Part shown: positions 52,310-59,972 of the stretch, piece by piece | Position numbering within the stretch: the first letter of the stretch is position 1 | Layout: each line of letters starts with the position of its first letter | Assembly: GCF_026712205.1 (NCBI RefSeq) | Contig: NZ_JAPPUW010000011.1 | Location: forward strand, 62,001 to 126,000 | Reading direction: 5' to 3' | DNA from: Pelomonas aquatica | GTDB taxonomy: Bacteria > Pseudomonadota > Gammaproteobacteria > Burkholderiales > Burkholderiaceae_C | DNA: 64,000 nt | Position numbers and translations under genes: made by a program | Notes under the pieces: generated by a model | Seen by the model: the letters and a program-made list of their open reading frames with translations, nothing else | What the model was told of the DNA's origin: nothing | Databases searched by the model: none

Positions 52310-53413
52310 TCAAGGAGGAGGCAGCACCGCGCTGTTGAACAGGTTCATCCTCAGGGTCTTCTCCCGGCGCAGCAGCTCGCGCATCGGCGCCGTCAGGTAA
52401 ATCGCCGTCTTCAGCTTGGCCGAAGGCAGGTGGCCATACTTGGTCGCCACCTCCGCCAGGGTGCGCCTGGCGGCCGCGCTGAGCACATCGACCTGCGACG
52501 CGCCTCCGAGCAGGTCCTCCTGGCCGAGCGACACCATCAGGTGCTTGCCGATGGTGCGCGTGTAGCAGCCCGGGATGAGCGCGGCCAACCGGCTGGCGTG
52601 CAGCTCGACGCAGTAGGGGCCATCTTTCTGGCGCACGTAGTAGCCCTCCGTGAGGCGCTCCGAGGCGGCCTCGAGGTGCCGGACCTCGGCCATGAACAGC
52701 AGCTTGTGCAGGGCGAAGTAGCTCAGCTCCCCGCTTTCCTCGAGCAGCACCCGCGCTGCAGCACCGACCTTCTCCGACGCCCGGCTCAGCTTGGCCGAGG
52801 GCTTGCGCCGCACTGCACCGCTGCCGCGGCGCACGGCCTCGGCAATGAACTGGTAGTCCGCCAGCTGGTTGGCGAAGCTGCGATGCACCATCGCGCGCTG
52901 GCCCGGGTGGTAGGCCGGAATGAGCTGGCGCCCCGCCCAGGGGTGAGCCTTGCGCACGCTGTCCTTGAGGGTGAGCGTGTGAGCCGTGACCAGTGCTGTG
53001 GCTCGCAGGGCGACTGCGCCCAGCGTCACGACCACCGGGGCGCCCACCAGCTCCAGCTGCTCCTTCAGGAACGGGGCGCAGTTGGCCACCTCCGAGTGAG
53101 ACGGCGTGGCGTTGTTGCCGTTCTCGTCCTTCGGATTGCACAGCACGGCGTTGGTCACGAAGGCGTCGTAGCGGCTCAGCCCCACCTGCTCCAAGAGCGA
53201 CTCGAAGTTGTGGCCGGATTTATCGCCATGGAACGGCAGCTCCGAGGCGTCGGCGCCGAGCCGTCCCGGGGCTTCGCCGATGAACATCACTTTGGCGCTG
53301 AGCGAGCCGCAGCCCGCGCCCAGAACCCGCGCGCTGTCCGCCATGCGCGGGCAGCGCTGGCATGCCTTCACGCGGCGCACAAGGTCAACAAATTGCTGTT
53401 CTTTATCCGCCAT
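52310..53413 (-). CDS. Family-4-like uracil-DNA glycosylase fused to a Panacea/DUF4065-like domain
   Basis: A 367-residue two-domain protein. Residues about 1-195 are a UDG fold with cysteines placed for an Fe-S cluster (CxxC at 18 and 21; later ones in TNAVLCNP and EVANCAPF). Family motifs are MFIGEAPGRLGADASELPFHGDKSG (motif 1) and AYHPGQRA (motif 3). Residues about 215-340 resemble the Panacea/SocA-like antitoxin domain: LHKLLFMAEVRHLE, LTEGYYVRQKDGPYC and LAEVATKYGHLPSAKLK. The domain pairing is unusual. It is the last gene of a three-gene operon, starting seven bases after the ThyA-like stop; the GTG just before this ATG is an alternative start. The domain calls are from motif recall. 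Confidence 0.75.
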   Translation of the reverse strand: MADKEQQFVDLVRRVKACQRCPRMADSARVLGAGCGSLSAKVMFIGEAPGRLGADASELPFHGDKSGHNFESLLEQVGLSRYDAFVTNAVLCNPKDENGNNATPSHSEVANCAPFLKEQLELVGAPVVVTLGAVALRATALVTAHTLTLKDSVRKAHPWAGRQLIPAYHPGQRAMVHRSFANQLADYQFIAEAVRRGSGAVRRKPSAKLSRASEKVGAAARVLLEESGELSYFALHKLLFMAEVRHLEAASERLTEGYYVRQKDGPYCVELHASRLAALIPGCYTRTIGKHLMVSLGQEDLLGGASQVDVLSAAARRTLAEVATKYGHLPSAKLKTAIYLTAPMRELLRREKTLRMNLFNSAVLPPP

Positions 53414-53419
53414 CACCGT

Positions 53420-54127
53420 TCAAGCCGCCAGGGCGCGCAATGCTTCGACCTTGCCGCCGTTGTAGGCGTGCACCGAGTGGCACAGCAAGCGACCGGGCGT
53501 CTTGCCCGATGCGGCGCATATGAAGTTCAGGAGCTGGCCCAGGCCGATGAAGTTGCCCAGCGCCTTGTTGAAGAAGTCGTGGTTGCGGTAGACCACCACC
53601 AGGTCGAGCCGGTCGCCTGGATGCCAGACGATTTCGCCGAACTGCCAGCAGGGCCCGCCGCGAGTGCGGGGAGTATCGCGGGCCGGCGTCGACAGATGGA
53701 ACACCAGGCTCGTCCCGCTGCGCTTCGGCCAAGTGCTGAGCTTGCTGATGACAGTCTCGAGCTGGTTGGTGTCGGGATGGTCGGGAAAACGGACGAGCCG
53801 CTCGAAGTAGGTTCCCCAGGTCCCGCGGTTGCGAACGAACCGCATAGCGCGGTCGTGCCGCCGCAGGTATTCGCGGTACAGCTCTGGCCGGTCAGCGATG
53901 CGTTGGGCCAGGTCGTACGGAAAGATGGTCTTGATGACCTCGCGCAGGTCGTCCCCGACGAATCCCCTGCGTCGCGGCGAATGGGCCTGAAGCCAGTTCA
54001 GGTCGAAAAAGATGGGCTGCTCGATGGTCGTGAACAAGTTGAAGACCTCGGTCTCCGTCAGCACGGCTTGCACGCCCTGGCGCCAGCCATCCAGCGGCGT
54101 GGTACCGGCCACATTGCGGGCAGTCAC
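53420..54127 (-). CDS. Thymidylate-synthase-fold protein (ThyA-like)
   Basis: About 235 residues, shorter than ThyA (264). The C-terminal half matches the ThyA dUMP site: a GPCWQF segment carries the candidate nucleophile Cys, RLDLVVVYRNHDFFNKALGNFIGLGQLLNF aligns with the ThyA QRSxD...PFN region (Arg, Asp and Asn +8 after Asp all kept), and LCHSVHAYN supplies the His/Tyr pair. The N-terminal half (NRGTWGTYFERLVRFPDHPDTNQLETVISKL) looks like ThyA's YGxxxR region. It could methylate or hydroxymethylate a dNMP, or only bind one. It starts at GTG 54127, overlapping the upstream stop (GTGA), so expression is coupled to the MazG-like gene. Confidence 0.72.
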   Translation of the reverse strand: MTARNVAGTTPLDGWRQGVQAVLTETEVFNLFTTIEQPIFFDLNWLQAHSPRRRGFVGDDLREVIKTIFPYDLAQRIADRPELYREYLRRHDRAMRFVRNRGTWGTYFERLVRFPDHPDTNQLETVISKLSTWPKRSGTSLVFHLSTPARDTPRTRGGPCWQFGEIVWHPGDRLDLVVVYRNHDFFNKALGNFIGLGQLLNFICAASGKTPGRLLCHSVHAYNGGKVEALRALAA

Positions 54128-55035
54128 AGCGCGTCCCCGGCTACCGGCGGCGGGTGGTAGGTCAGGGTCTGGCGGTCCAGGTCCACGTCGACCGTGCCGC
54201 CACGGTGTTGCTGCAGTTGCTTGAACGCCGAGTAGCCCTGGAGGATTGCGGCCTTCCACTGCTTTGCGGTACAGCTGTGGACTTCCAGCCCCGCGGTCAG
54301 GCGGATGATGGTCTTGAGCAGTCCGATGTCGACCGAGCTCTCCTCGCTGTACCAAGCTCGCTGCGGCGCTTCATTGAAGACAAGCACCGAGATGGCCTCC
54401 TCGACCACTGCCGCACGGCCACCGTCCTCGATTTCGTCGATGCGCGAATTACTCTTGCGCTTGCGCCGCAAGAGGCTGCGGATGACCGGTGACCAGCCGA
54501 GCACGGCGGCGTAGGCCAGGTGAAAGACGTCGTGATAGCGGTAGCCATCCCCCTTGTGGGCGTTGTCGGTCAGGGTGTCGCCGACGATGACGCCACTGAC
54601 CATGATGCGGACCAGCACTTGCTTGGCGTTGCGCTTCTCCGAGAACGTGACGCTGAACTGCCGAGGCAGGCGCTCCTCCTCATCAAAGCCGTCATCGAAG
54701 TGGTTCACCTCACCTTGAGAATAAAGACGCTCGGCCTTGCGCGCACTCTCCCGTGCCACCTCCTGCAGCGGAATCTTGTGTAGGACCGCGAGACTGGTCA
54801 GGTACCAGAGGATGTCGCCGATGTCTTCGCGAAGGTCGCCGCGAAGCGTTCGGCTGTCGCGTTGCAGCACCAGCTTCTTGAAGGTCGAATTGAGGTCGCC
54901 GAGCTCACCCGCCAGTCCGAGCAAGGACACGATGACTTTCTTGCGCTCGTCAGTTCGCTCGACCATGGCCTGGTACTCGGCGAACGTACGAATCGGCTTC
55001 GGGCCGCTGTCCTTGCGGCCTGTTGGGCTTGGCAT
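54124..55035 (-). CDS. MazG-like nucleotide pyrophosphohydrolase with extra C-terminal domain
   Basis: A 303-residue protein, first gene of the operon. Residues about 30-95 are an all-alpha NTP pyrophosphatase domain: LLGLAGELGDLNSTFKK and LREDIGDILWYLTSLAVL give the ExxxD/ExxD acidic metal-binding pattern of MazG. A separate C-terminal half has DGYRYHDVFHLAYAAVLGWSPVIRSLL and EIEDGGRAAVVEEAISVLVFN, rich in His/Asp/Glu and conserved-looking; I do not know its function. MazG enzymes hydrolyse NTPs or modified dNTPs. The next gene overlaps by four bases. Confidence 0.75.
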   Translation of the reverse strand: MPSPTGRKDSGPKPIRTFAEYQAMVERTDERKKVIVSLLGLAGELGDLNSTFKKLVLQRDSRTLRGDLREDIGDILWYLTSLAVLHKIPLQEVARESARKAERLYSQGEVNHFDDGFDEEERLPRQFSVTFSEKRNAKQVLVRIMVSGVIVGDTLTDNAHKGDGYRYHDVFHLAYAAVLGWSPVIRSLLRRKRKSNSRIDEIEDGGRAAVVEEAISVLVFNEAPQRAWYSEESSVDIGLLKTIIRLTAGLEVHSCTAKQWKAAILQGYSAFKQLQQHRGGTVDVDLDRQTLTYHPPPVAGDAL

Positions 55036-55206
55036 CCGCTCCCTCCATCGCGCCTTGAGCGCATTTGGCGGGAACTTAACGCAATTTGTGAGCTGACAGC
55101 GTCAGATTTTCCCCAGTCTCCAAACAGGAACCGACGCAGCCAGTCCATTCGTATAAAGATGCCCCAGCGCTCGCCGGGGCATCGAATCAAGTCAGCGGTG
55201 CTCAGC

Positions 55207-55470
55207 TCATCGGTAGCCCGTGCGCTTGACCCGCGCGGCTTCGCCCAGCTCGTCATGCTCTGAACCGCGGTCGGTCCGCCCGGTGCGCTTGCGCGGAGGC
55301 CGGAGCGCCACATGTCGCAACGCCAGTGCATTCAGATGCTTGGCGATGGTGGTGTAGCTCCCCGCCGACAGTTCCAACCGCAGGTTACGCGGTCCCGGAA
55401 TGCGCCCTTGCCGGAGCAGCGCAACGTATGCACGCACGACGTCCACGCTCGTTATGCCTGGTCTTCCCAT
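55207..55470 (-). CDS. KfrA N-terminal-like DNA-binding protein
   Basis: An 87-residue protein whose GITSVDVVRAYVALLRQGRIPGPRNLRLELSAGSYTTIAKHLNAL segment matches the helix-turn-helix of plasmid KfrA proteins. The coiled coil that normally follows is missing; a basic tail (RPPRKRTGRTDRG) takes its place. KfrA binds its own promoter on plasmids. The ATG at 55470 is the first Met of the conserved domain. A hypothetical gene is divergent at 55643. Confidence 0.6.
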   Translation of the reverse strand: MGRPGITSVDVVRAYVALLRQGRIPGPRNLRLELSAGSYTTIAKHLNALALRHVALRPPRKRTGRTDRGSEHDELGEAARVKRTGYR

Positions 55471-55642
55471 TGATGTCCTCGCTTGGTTGCGGCAGCGCGG
55501 AAGTGCGCTGCCTGCAGCGTGTAGCGAGGGTTCAAGGCTGCCCTGCAAAGGGCCGCACACCGCCGTTACGTAACCGGAATCGCTGGCGCGTTTAAAGCTC
55601 GCCCCGCAGGATTAGCGGCACCACAACTCTGGGAGCTGCGAC

Positions 55643-56482
55643 TTGCACACCCTCATCAAACCTGCCCATCAATCGGTACGCACGGTGCTGCACCTGAGCC
55701 CCGCGGTCACGAGCGCCGCACTCACCGAGGCGCAGCGTCATCAACAAGGTCTGGCCGAATGGGTCGAGCGCCTCGTCGTGGATTCCTGCGCCGCTGGCGA
55801 CGGCCATTTGGAGCGCCGACTCAGCGAGCTGATGTCCGTAGAGCTCTTCGCCCACGTGGCAAGCAACTGTCCCGGCGCGCTCGTCGGCCGTTGGCGGCTG
55901 CTGTATGACAGGTGCCTGCTGGAGCCGGCGCTGTGGCGCTACCCGGTGGTGACGCTCGAGGAGGCGGAAACTGCGGGCACGGACCTCCAGCCTACGCTAG
56001 ACGCCGCCGAGCTGCTACGCCGCTGGCCGGCACTGGTAGGCCCGCATTTCTTCAAAAAGGTCGTCCGGGATATGGAAATGACCCCAGCCGCCAGTGAATC
56101 CGATGGAGCTGAAGTAGCTCTTGCCATCGAGCTTCAGGCGGTTGTAGAGCGAAGAACGCCCCATCGAAGAAGAGGTCGTGACAGCAACCAATCTGGCGTT
56201 CTTGGCTTCCCCAGATATGACGCCCTCAGTCCCGCCGTACCGCTCCTTGAAATCGTTGTAGACGTCGCGCGTTCGAATCAGGCTGGCTATGAGCTTTCCG
56301 CCGAGCAGCATGTTGTAGGGCGGCACCGCCCCCAGCACGTACGCGTCCATCAGATTGACCAAGCGGTGCTCACGGTCGGCGAAGGTCCATCCGATGTGGT
56401 TGTCCCGCGCGCTCATGTTGTAGACCGGGTCGCCAATCGCGAAGATGCCAATCAGCTTTCCGTTGGACTTGTCCCAAACTAG
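55643..56482 (+). CDS. Hypothetical gene, 5' part only; fused by a junction to antisense DruA-like sequence
   Basis: Not recognised. The first 130-odd codons (HTLIKPAHQSVRTVLHLSPAVTSAALTEAQRHQQGLAEW..., DAAELLRRWPALVGPHFF) have normal coding bias. From about base 56,040 onward the frame only reads the complement of the DruA-like gene on the other strand. The simplest view is that recombination joined the 5' part of this gene to the 3'-truncated DruA-like gene, so the stop at 56,482 is accidental. It is divergent from the KfrA-like gene, which may regulate it. Confidence 0.4.
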   Translation: MHTLIKPAHQSVRTVLHLSPAVTSAALTEAQRHQQGLAEWVERLVVDSCAAGDGHLERRLSELMSVELFAHVASNCPGALVGRWRLLYDRCLLEPALWRYPVVTLEEAETAGTDLQPTLDAAELLRRWPALVGPHFFKKVVRDMEMTPAASESDGAEVALAIELQAVVERRTPHRRRGRDSNQSGVLGFPRYDALSPAVPLLEIVVDVARSNQAGYELSAEQHVVGRHRPQHVRVHQIDQAVLTVGEGPSDVVVPRAHVVDRVANREDANQLSVGLVPN

Positions 56483-56899
56483 GTAGCGCAGACGTCGTCC
56501 AAAGCCAGCGGAGACGGGAACAGACCAGGTCAGCGAGGCCAGTCGGAAGAGCTTTGCCTCAAGACCAGCACCAGTCACGAGCTGGAGGACCGGCCGAATC
56601 GCCTCGGGGCGTACGTCACTGCCAGAGGCGAAGTACTTCTTTAGCGTTGACAGGTTGGCCGCGACGAAAGCAGCGTTCTCAGCAAGCTTGTCCTCGCGCT
56701 GCTTTCGGTGCAATGTCCGGACGGTGTCCTTGGACGCGTCAGGCAGCACCAGCGCACCGGTTTCGTCCTTGCTAAAACCTAGGTCAGCAAGATGCTGTCT
56801 GAGGTGACGCTTGATGCGCGCCTCAGGCGTAAAGGCCTCCGCAGCTTTCTTGACGGTCATCGTTGTGTTTGCCAGCGCCTCCCGAGCGCGGAGCAACAT
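56015..56899 (-). CDS. DruA-like (DUF4338) protein, C-terminally truncated
   Basis: A 294-residue protein of the Druantia DruA/DUF4338 family. Matching blocks are LASLTWSVPVSAGFGRRLRYLVWD, GIFAIGDPVYNMSARDNHIGW, LVNLMDAYVLGAVPPYNMLLGGKLIASL, VAVTTSSSMGRSSLYNRLK and SIGFTGGWGHFHI. Druantia is an anti-phage system, but single DruA-like genes also occur in mobile elements. The family usually continues about 100 residues past GHFHI; here it ends soon after DDLFEEMR at a junction with an oppositely oriented gene, so activity is doubtful. No DruE helicase gene is in the window. Confidence 0.68.
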   Translation of the reverse strand: MLLRAREALANTTMTVKKAAEAFTPEARIKRHLRQHLADLGFSKDETGALVLPDASKDTVRTLHRKQREDKLAENAAFVAANLSTLKKYFASGSDVRPEAIRPVLQLVTGAGLEAKLFRLASLTWSVPVSAGFGRRLRYLVWDKSNGKLIGIFAIGDPVYNMSARDNHIGWTFADREHRLVNLMDAYVLGAVPPYNMLLGGKLIASLIRTRDVYNDFKERYGGTEGVISGEAKNARLVAVTTSSSMGRSSLYNRLKLDGKSYFSSIGFTGGWGHFHIPDDLFEEMRAYQCRPAA

Positions 56900-57015
56900 G
56901 GTAAACCTTTGTTAACCGCCCAGCCGAGGGGTCCCCGCCTGCGGCAGCCTCCCCGAAGAATGCCATGCGGCGAGCACCCTGACGCGGCCTTTGGTCGACT
57001 GCACCGGAGCAGCAC

Positions 57016-59109
57016 TCACATTCGCCGCAACGTCGCCCCTAGCAACTCGGTCATGCGGTTCGCCCCCTCCGAAGACCGTAGGTGCGCATAGTTCTTCTCC
57101 ACAGTGCTCATCCGGTCGTTCAAGACGAGCGCAGCCGTCTTGAAGTCCGACAGGTCTGAAGCCTTGATGATGGCGGTCGCCACGAGGTGCCGGAAAGCGT
57201 GCGTGCCGATGCCTGCGCATCGCCATAGGTATTTGGCGGTCAAGTGCTCCACCCGCCTGGAAAGGTCGGTCCACGGCAGTGCCGGGTCTCTCACGGTGCT
57301 TCCATGACTCCCAGCCAGGAACACGTAGTCGGAATCGCAGCGCAGCATTCGGGGGCGATAGACCTTCAAGTACCGCTCGAGGTCTGACCAAGCCATCTGC
57401 TGCACAGGCATGTCGTATTCGTTGTCGCCCGCGGCACCACGCGTGTTTTTGAAGTGCCCTCGCTCAATTCGAAGCCACCAGGAGCCGTCCCCACGCTGAT
57501 AGAGCTCCCCAGTGTTGTCTGCCCGCCAGGTCATTACCGCCAGATTGCGAAGGCGCAGCGGATTAGAGACCAGGAGCTTGATGAGCGCGACGTCACGCGC
57601 CCAAATGGCCTCTCTCATCGGAGCGCCACCGATGGGCCGGTCCGCTCGCAGGCGCTGCACCATGTCTGCAACCATCTCCAAAGGCTTCTCCAGGTCCAGG
57701 ATGTGTCGCATCGGCGCGCGAGGGTCACGGGTTTGGACGCGTGAGCTTTGCGTCTTAACGGACATCGCGTTGAGAAGCTGGTATGTCTCCTCGCACATGC
57801 GTTGCCAGTCCCGCTCACGAAACTCGGGCGGCAGCGTGTCCTTCATGCTCGGGAGCTGCCAGAGGTAGCCAACGCTCGCCCGAAGCATGGAATTCGCTTT
57901 GGCGAAAAATTCAAACGCTGAGCCGTTGTACTTGCCTCCGCTACGTCGCACCATCCACCGGACATAAGCGTCGACCTTCTCCCTGACGGCGAGCCAGGCG
58001 AGGGTTTCAGACTGCTCCTTTGGCATGCCCAGGCCGCCGTGCTCGGGAGAAAGCGAAAGCCAGCCCAAATAAGCCGCGACTTTGGCCCAGGTCATGCGCG
58101 CGCTCGGAATTTCCACGCCATCAAGGTACTCAGCCCAAGAGCTCGGCGTCTCAGGACGGAACTCGAACGGCGCAGGCCGCCAACTTCCCCGGTTGCTTCT
58201 CAGCAAGACCGGATGGAAGTCTGTCTTGTATCGCACGAACTCCTGCCACTGGGCTCGCAACGGCGACTCAGGTTCGGGCTTGGCGAAGTAATGCAGGCTG
58301 GTGCGCTCGGACAGTTCGTCTCGGTATGAGACTGCCGGTGGCTGGCCAATGGGAACCACCCGCTCGCGGACACCGCGTCGGAATCCTGCCAAGGTCGCCA
58401 ATTCGCCTTCGCTGATGCCGAAATGCCGCTCCACCTTGTAGATGTGCTTGAGGCTGCTGATGCGCGGCTTTTTCCCCTTCAGCCAACCGTAGACCATGTC
58501 GCGAGGGATGGTGAGCAGCTTGGCCAGCCGGTCGGCAGGGATGTCTTTCAGCAGGGCTTTGAATGCCTGGCTATAGGGCGGCAGGTTCTCGCCCGCCATG
58601 GCGCGCTCGGTATCGAGGCGGACGAGGATGTCCCGCCAGGGCCGAAGCGCGGCCAACGTGTTGGTGACGTTCCGGGGAGTCGTCCCTCGTTCGGCGAGGC
58701 CCTCGGCAAATTCTCGAAGCTTCTCGCTGAAGCTCACGCGGAATTCCGTTCCCACGGGGTCGTTCACCTCCAGGTGATTGTGGCGAAGGAACGAGCGCAG
58801 CGCTGCCGCCCGGTTCGCTGCGGTCTGCTGCTTGACGATGTCTTGTTGGACGAGGCGCTCCTGAATGTCCAGGAGGTCTTGGTAGGTGATGGGCTGAGCC
58901 ACGGGCTTTCTCCGCGCCCGCACCCCTGAAGCTGTCGCCCGCGAAGCAGGAATTGGCGACGGCTCGAAATACCTGCGAACTTCGTAACCCAATGATTTTT
59001 CATAACTTTTCCTCACTTTGATATCCCACCCTTCTGATTTAAGGGAGGGACAAATGCAGGTAGTCAGATATTGGGTGCTCGCAGCGACAAGGGCTGGGCG
59101 AAATTTCAC
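57016..59109 (-). CDS. Tyrosine site-specific recombinase with internal HTH-like domain
   Basis: A 697-residue phage-integrase-type protein, longer than typical (about 400). The C-terminal catalytic domain shows Arg in NPLRLRNLAVMTW, HxxR in GIGTHAFRHLVATAI, and the tyrosine in VEKNYAHLRS. The N-terminal part has a core-binding-like helical region (QDLLDIQERLVQQDIVKQQTAANRAAALRSF). Around residues 185-235 lies a Cro-like HTH (RLAKLLTIPRDMVYGWLKGKKPRISSLKHIYKVERHFGISEGEL). Composition is lower in G+C than the core. It is divergent from the gene at 59227. It could drive island integration at tRNA-Phe, though its distance from the att site weakens that. Confidence 0.8.
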   Translation of the reverse strand: MKFRPALVAASTQYLTTCICPSLKSEGWDIKVRKSYEKSLGYEVRRYFEPSPIPASRATASGVRARRKPVAQPITYQDLLDIQERLVQQDIVKQQTAANRAAALRSFLRHNHLEVNDPVGTEFRVSFSEKLREFAEGLAERGTTPRNVTNTLAALRPWRDILVRLDTERAMAGENLPPYSQAFKALLKDIPADRLAKLLTIPRDMVYGWLKGKKPRISSLKHIYKVERHFGISEGELATLAGFRRGVRERVVPIGQPPAVSYRDELSERTSLHYFAKPEPESPLRAQWQEFVRYKTDFHPVLLRSNRGSWRPAPFEFRPETPSSWAEYLDGVEIPSARMTWAKVAAYLGWLSLSPEHGGLGMPKEQSETLAWLAVREKVDAYVRWMVRRSGGKYNGSAFEFFAKANSMLRASVGYLWQLPSMKDTLPPEFRERDWQRMCEETYQLLNAMSVKTQSSRVQTRDPRAPMRHILDLEKPLEMVADMVQRLRADRPIGGAPMREAIWARDVALIKLLVSNPLRLRNLAVMTWRADNTGELYQRGDGSWWLRIERGHFKNTRGAAGDNEYDMPVQQMAWSDLERYLKVYRPRMLRCDSDYVFLAGSHGSTVRDPALPWTDLSRRVEHLTAKYLWRCAGIGTHAFRHLVATAIIKASDLSDFKTAALVLNDRMSTVEKNYAHLRSSEGANRMTELLGATLRRM

Positions 59110-59226
59110 TTCGCCAAGCGTGTAGCGCGGACTTTTTAAATTCTCGTCAGCATCGACGAAAAATTCTCAGGGCGTCTGTTTCGCTGTCTATACGAAGTCC
59201 CTAGGCCATTTTTTTAAAAGGAAACC

Positions 59227-59865
59227 ATGGATTTCGTAGACGAAATAGATGCAGTTAGCCGCGTGCGCGTAGGCGAGGTACTCGGACCGGAGGCTGTGCG
59301 TGCGCAAGGTGCTCAGTTCTTACCGCCGCTCGAAATGGAGTGCTTCAGTCTCGGTGTGAGCGTGCCGAACTGGCTCGTGTGCGCGCTTGAAGGCAATGCC
59401 GGTCGACTCACGCAGTTCGGCGTCATCCGCGCCAACGGTAGCTCGGACCTTTTTGGGTTCTGTGTCGCTCAATCGAAGGGAACGCAGCTGCGGGTATTGA
59501 TGTCGCTGCATGCGGCGGACGTCCGGAAATATCTGCAGGACTGCTCACATCGTGGACGCTTGCATATGCTTCTCACGCCGGAAAACACCTCGCAAGTCTT
59601 GGCGCTTGAAATGCCGGGAAGATTCTCAAGCCCGGCGCTCTTGGCGAAGATTTTTGAAGATTGCCCGCTGGGGAAGACGAGTGCGGAGGCAGTCACCGAG
59701 CTCACGCGGTTGATAGCCGACGTCAACGCCGTGCCGTCGCTCTTTGAGGGCGTTCAGGTGACAGATGCAATCGCTGTTGTCATCGCTGACGTTGACCTCT
59801 TGCGAGCGCTACGGGCACTGCGAGACGCGGCTCTGGGGCAAGCTGGCTCGTCAGCCTGCCATTGA
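59227..59865 (+). CDS. Hypothetical protein, 212 aa, divergent from the recombinase
   Basis: I do not recognise this protein. It has alternating hydrophobic strands (FSLGVSVPNWLVCALEG, LFGFCVAQSKGTQLRVLMSLHA, RLHMLLTPENTSQVLALEM) and a helical C-terminus with SAEAVTELTRLIADVNAV. An AT-rich 117-base divergent region with T7 and A4 tracts precedes it, and AAAAGGAAACC gives a good ribosome-binding site. It ends at a rho-independent terminator, so it is a single-gene unit. Codon use is much less G+C-rich than the core. Confidence 0.7.
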   Translation: MDFVDEIDAVSRVRVGEVLGPEAVRAQGAQFLPPLEMECFSLGVSVPNWLVCALEGNAGRLTQFGVIRANGSSDLFGFCVAQSKGTQLRVLMSLHAADVRKYLQDCSHRGRLHMLLTPENTSQVLALEMPGRFSSPALLAKIFEDCPLGKTSAEAVTELTRLIADVNAVPSLFEGVQVTDAIAVVIADVDLLRALRALRDAALGQAGSSACH

Positions 59866-59895
59866 CGGCGTCGCCGGGAGACTGCGTCATTCATA

Positions 59896-59929
59896 GGGAG
59901 CGCGGCCGCAGGCCTCGCTCCCTTTTCTT
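59896..59929 (+). terminator. Rho-independent terminator after the 59227 gene
   Basis: GGGAGCG (59,896-59,902) pairs with CGCTCCC (59,916-59,922) around a GC-rich loop and is followed by TTTTCTT. It lies 31 bases after the hypothetical gene and isolates it from the AbiE pair. Confidence 0.75.
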
Positions 59930-59972
59930 GCCCCGCCATCGGCAGCGGCTCCCGCGCCAGAGACGAGCCCAC

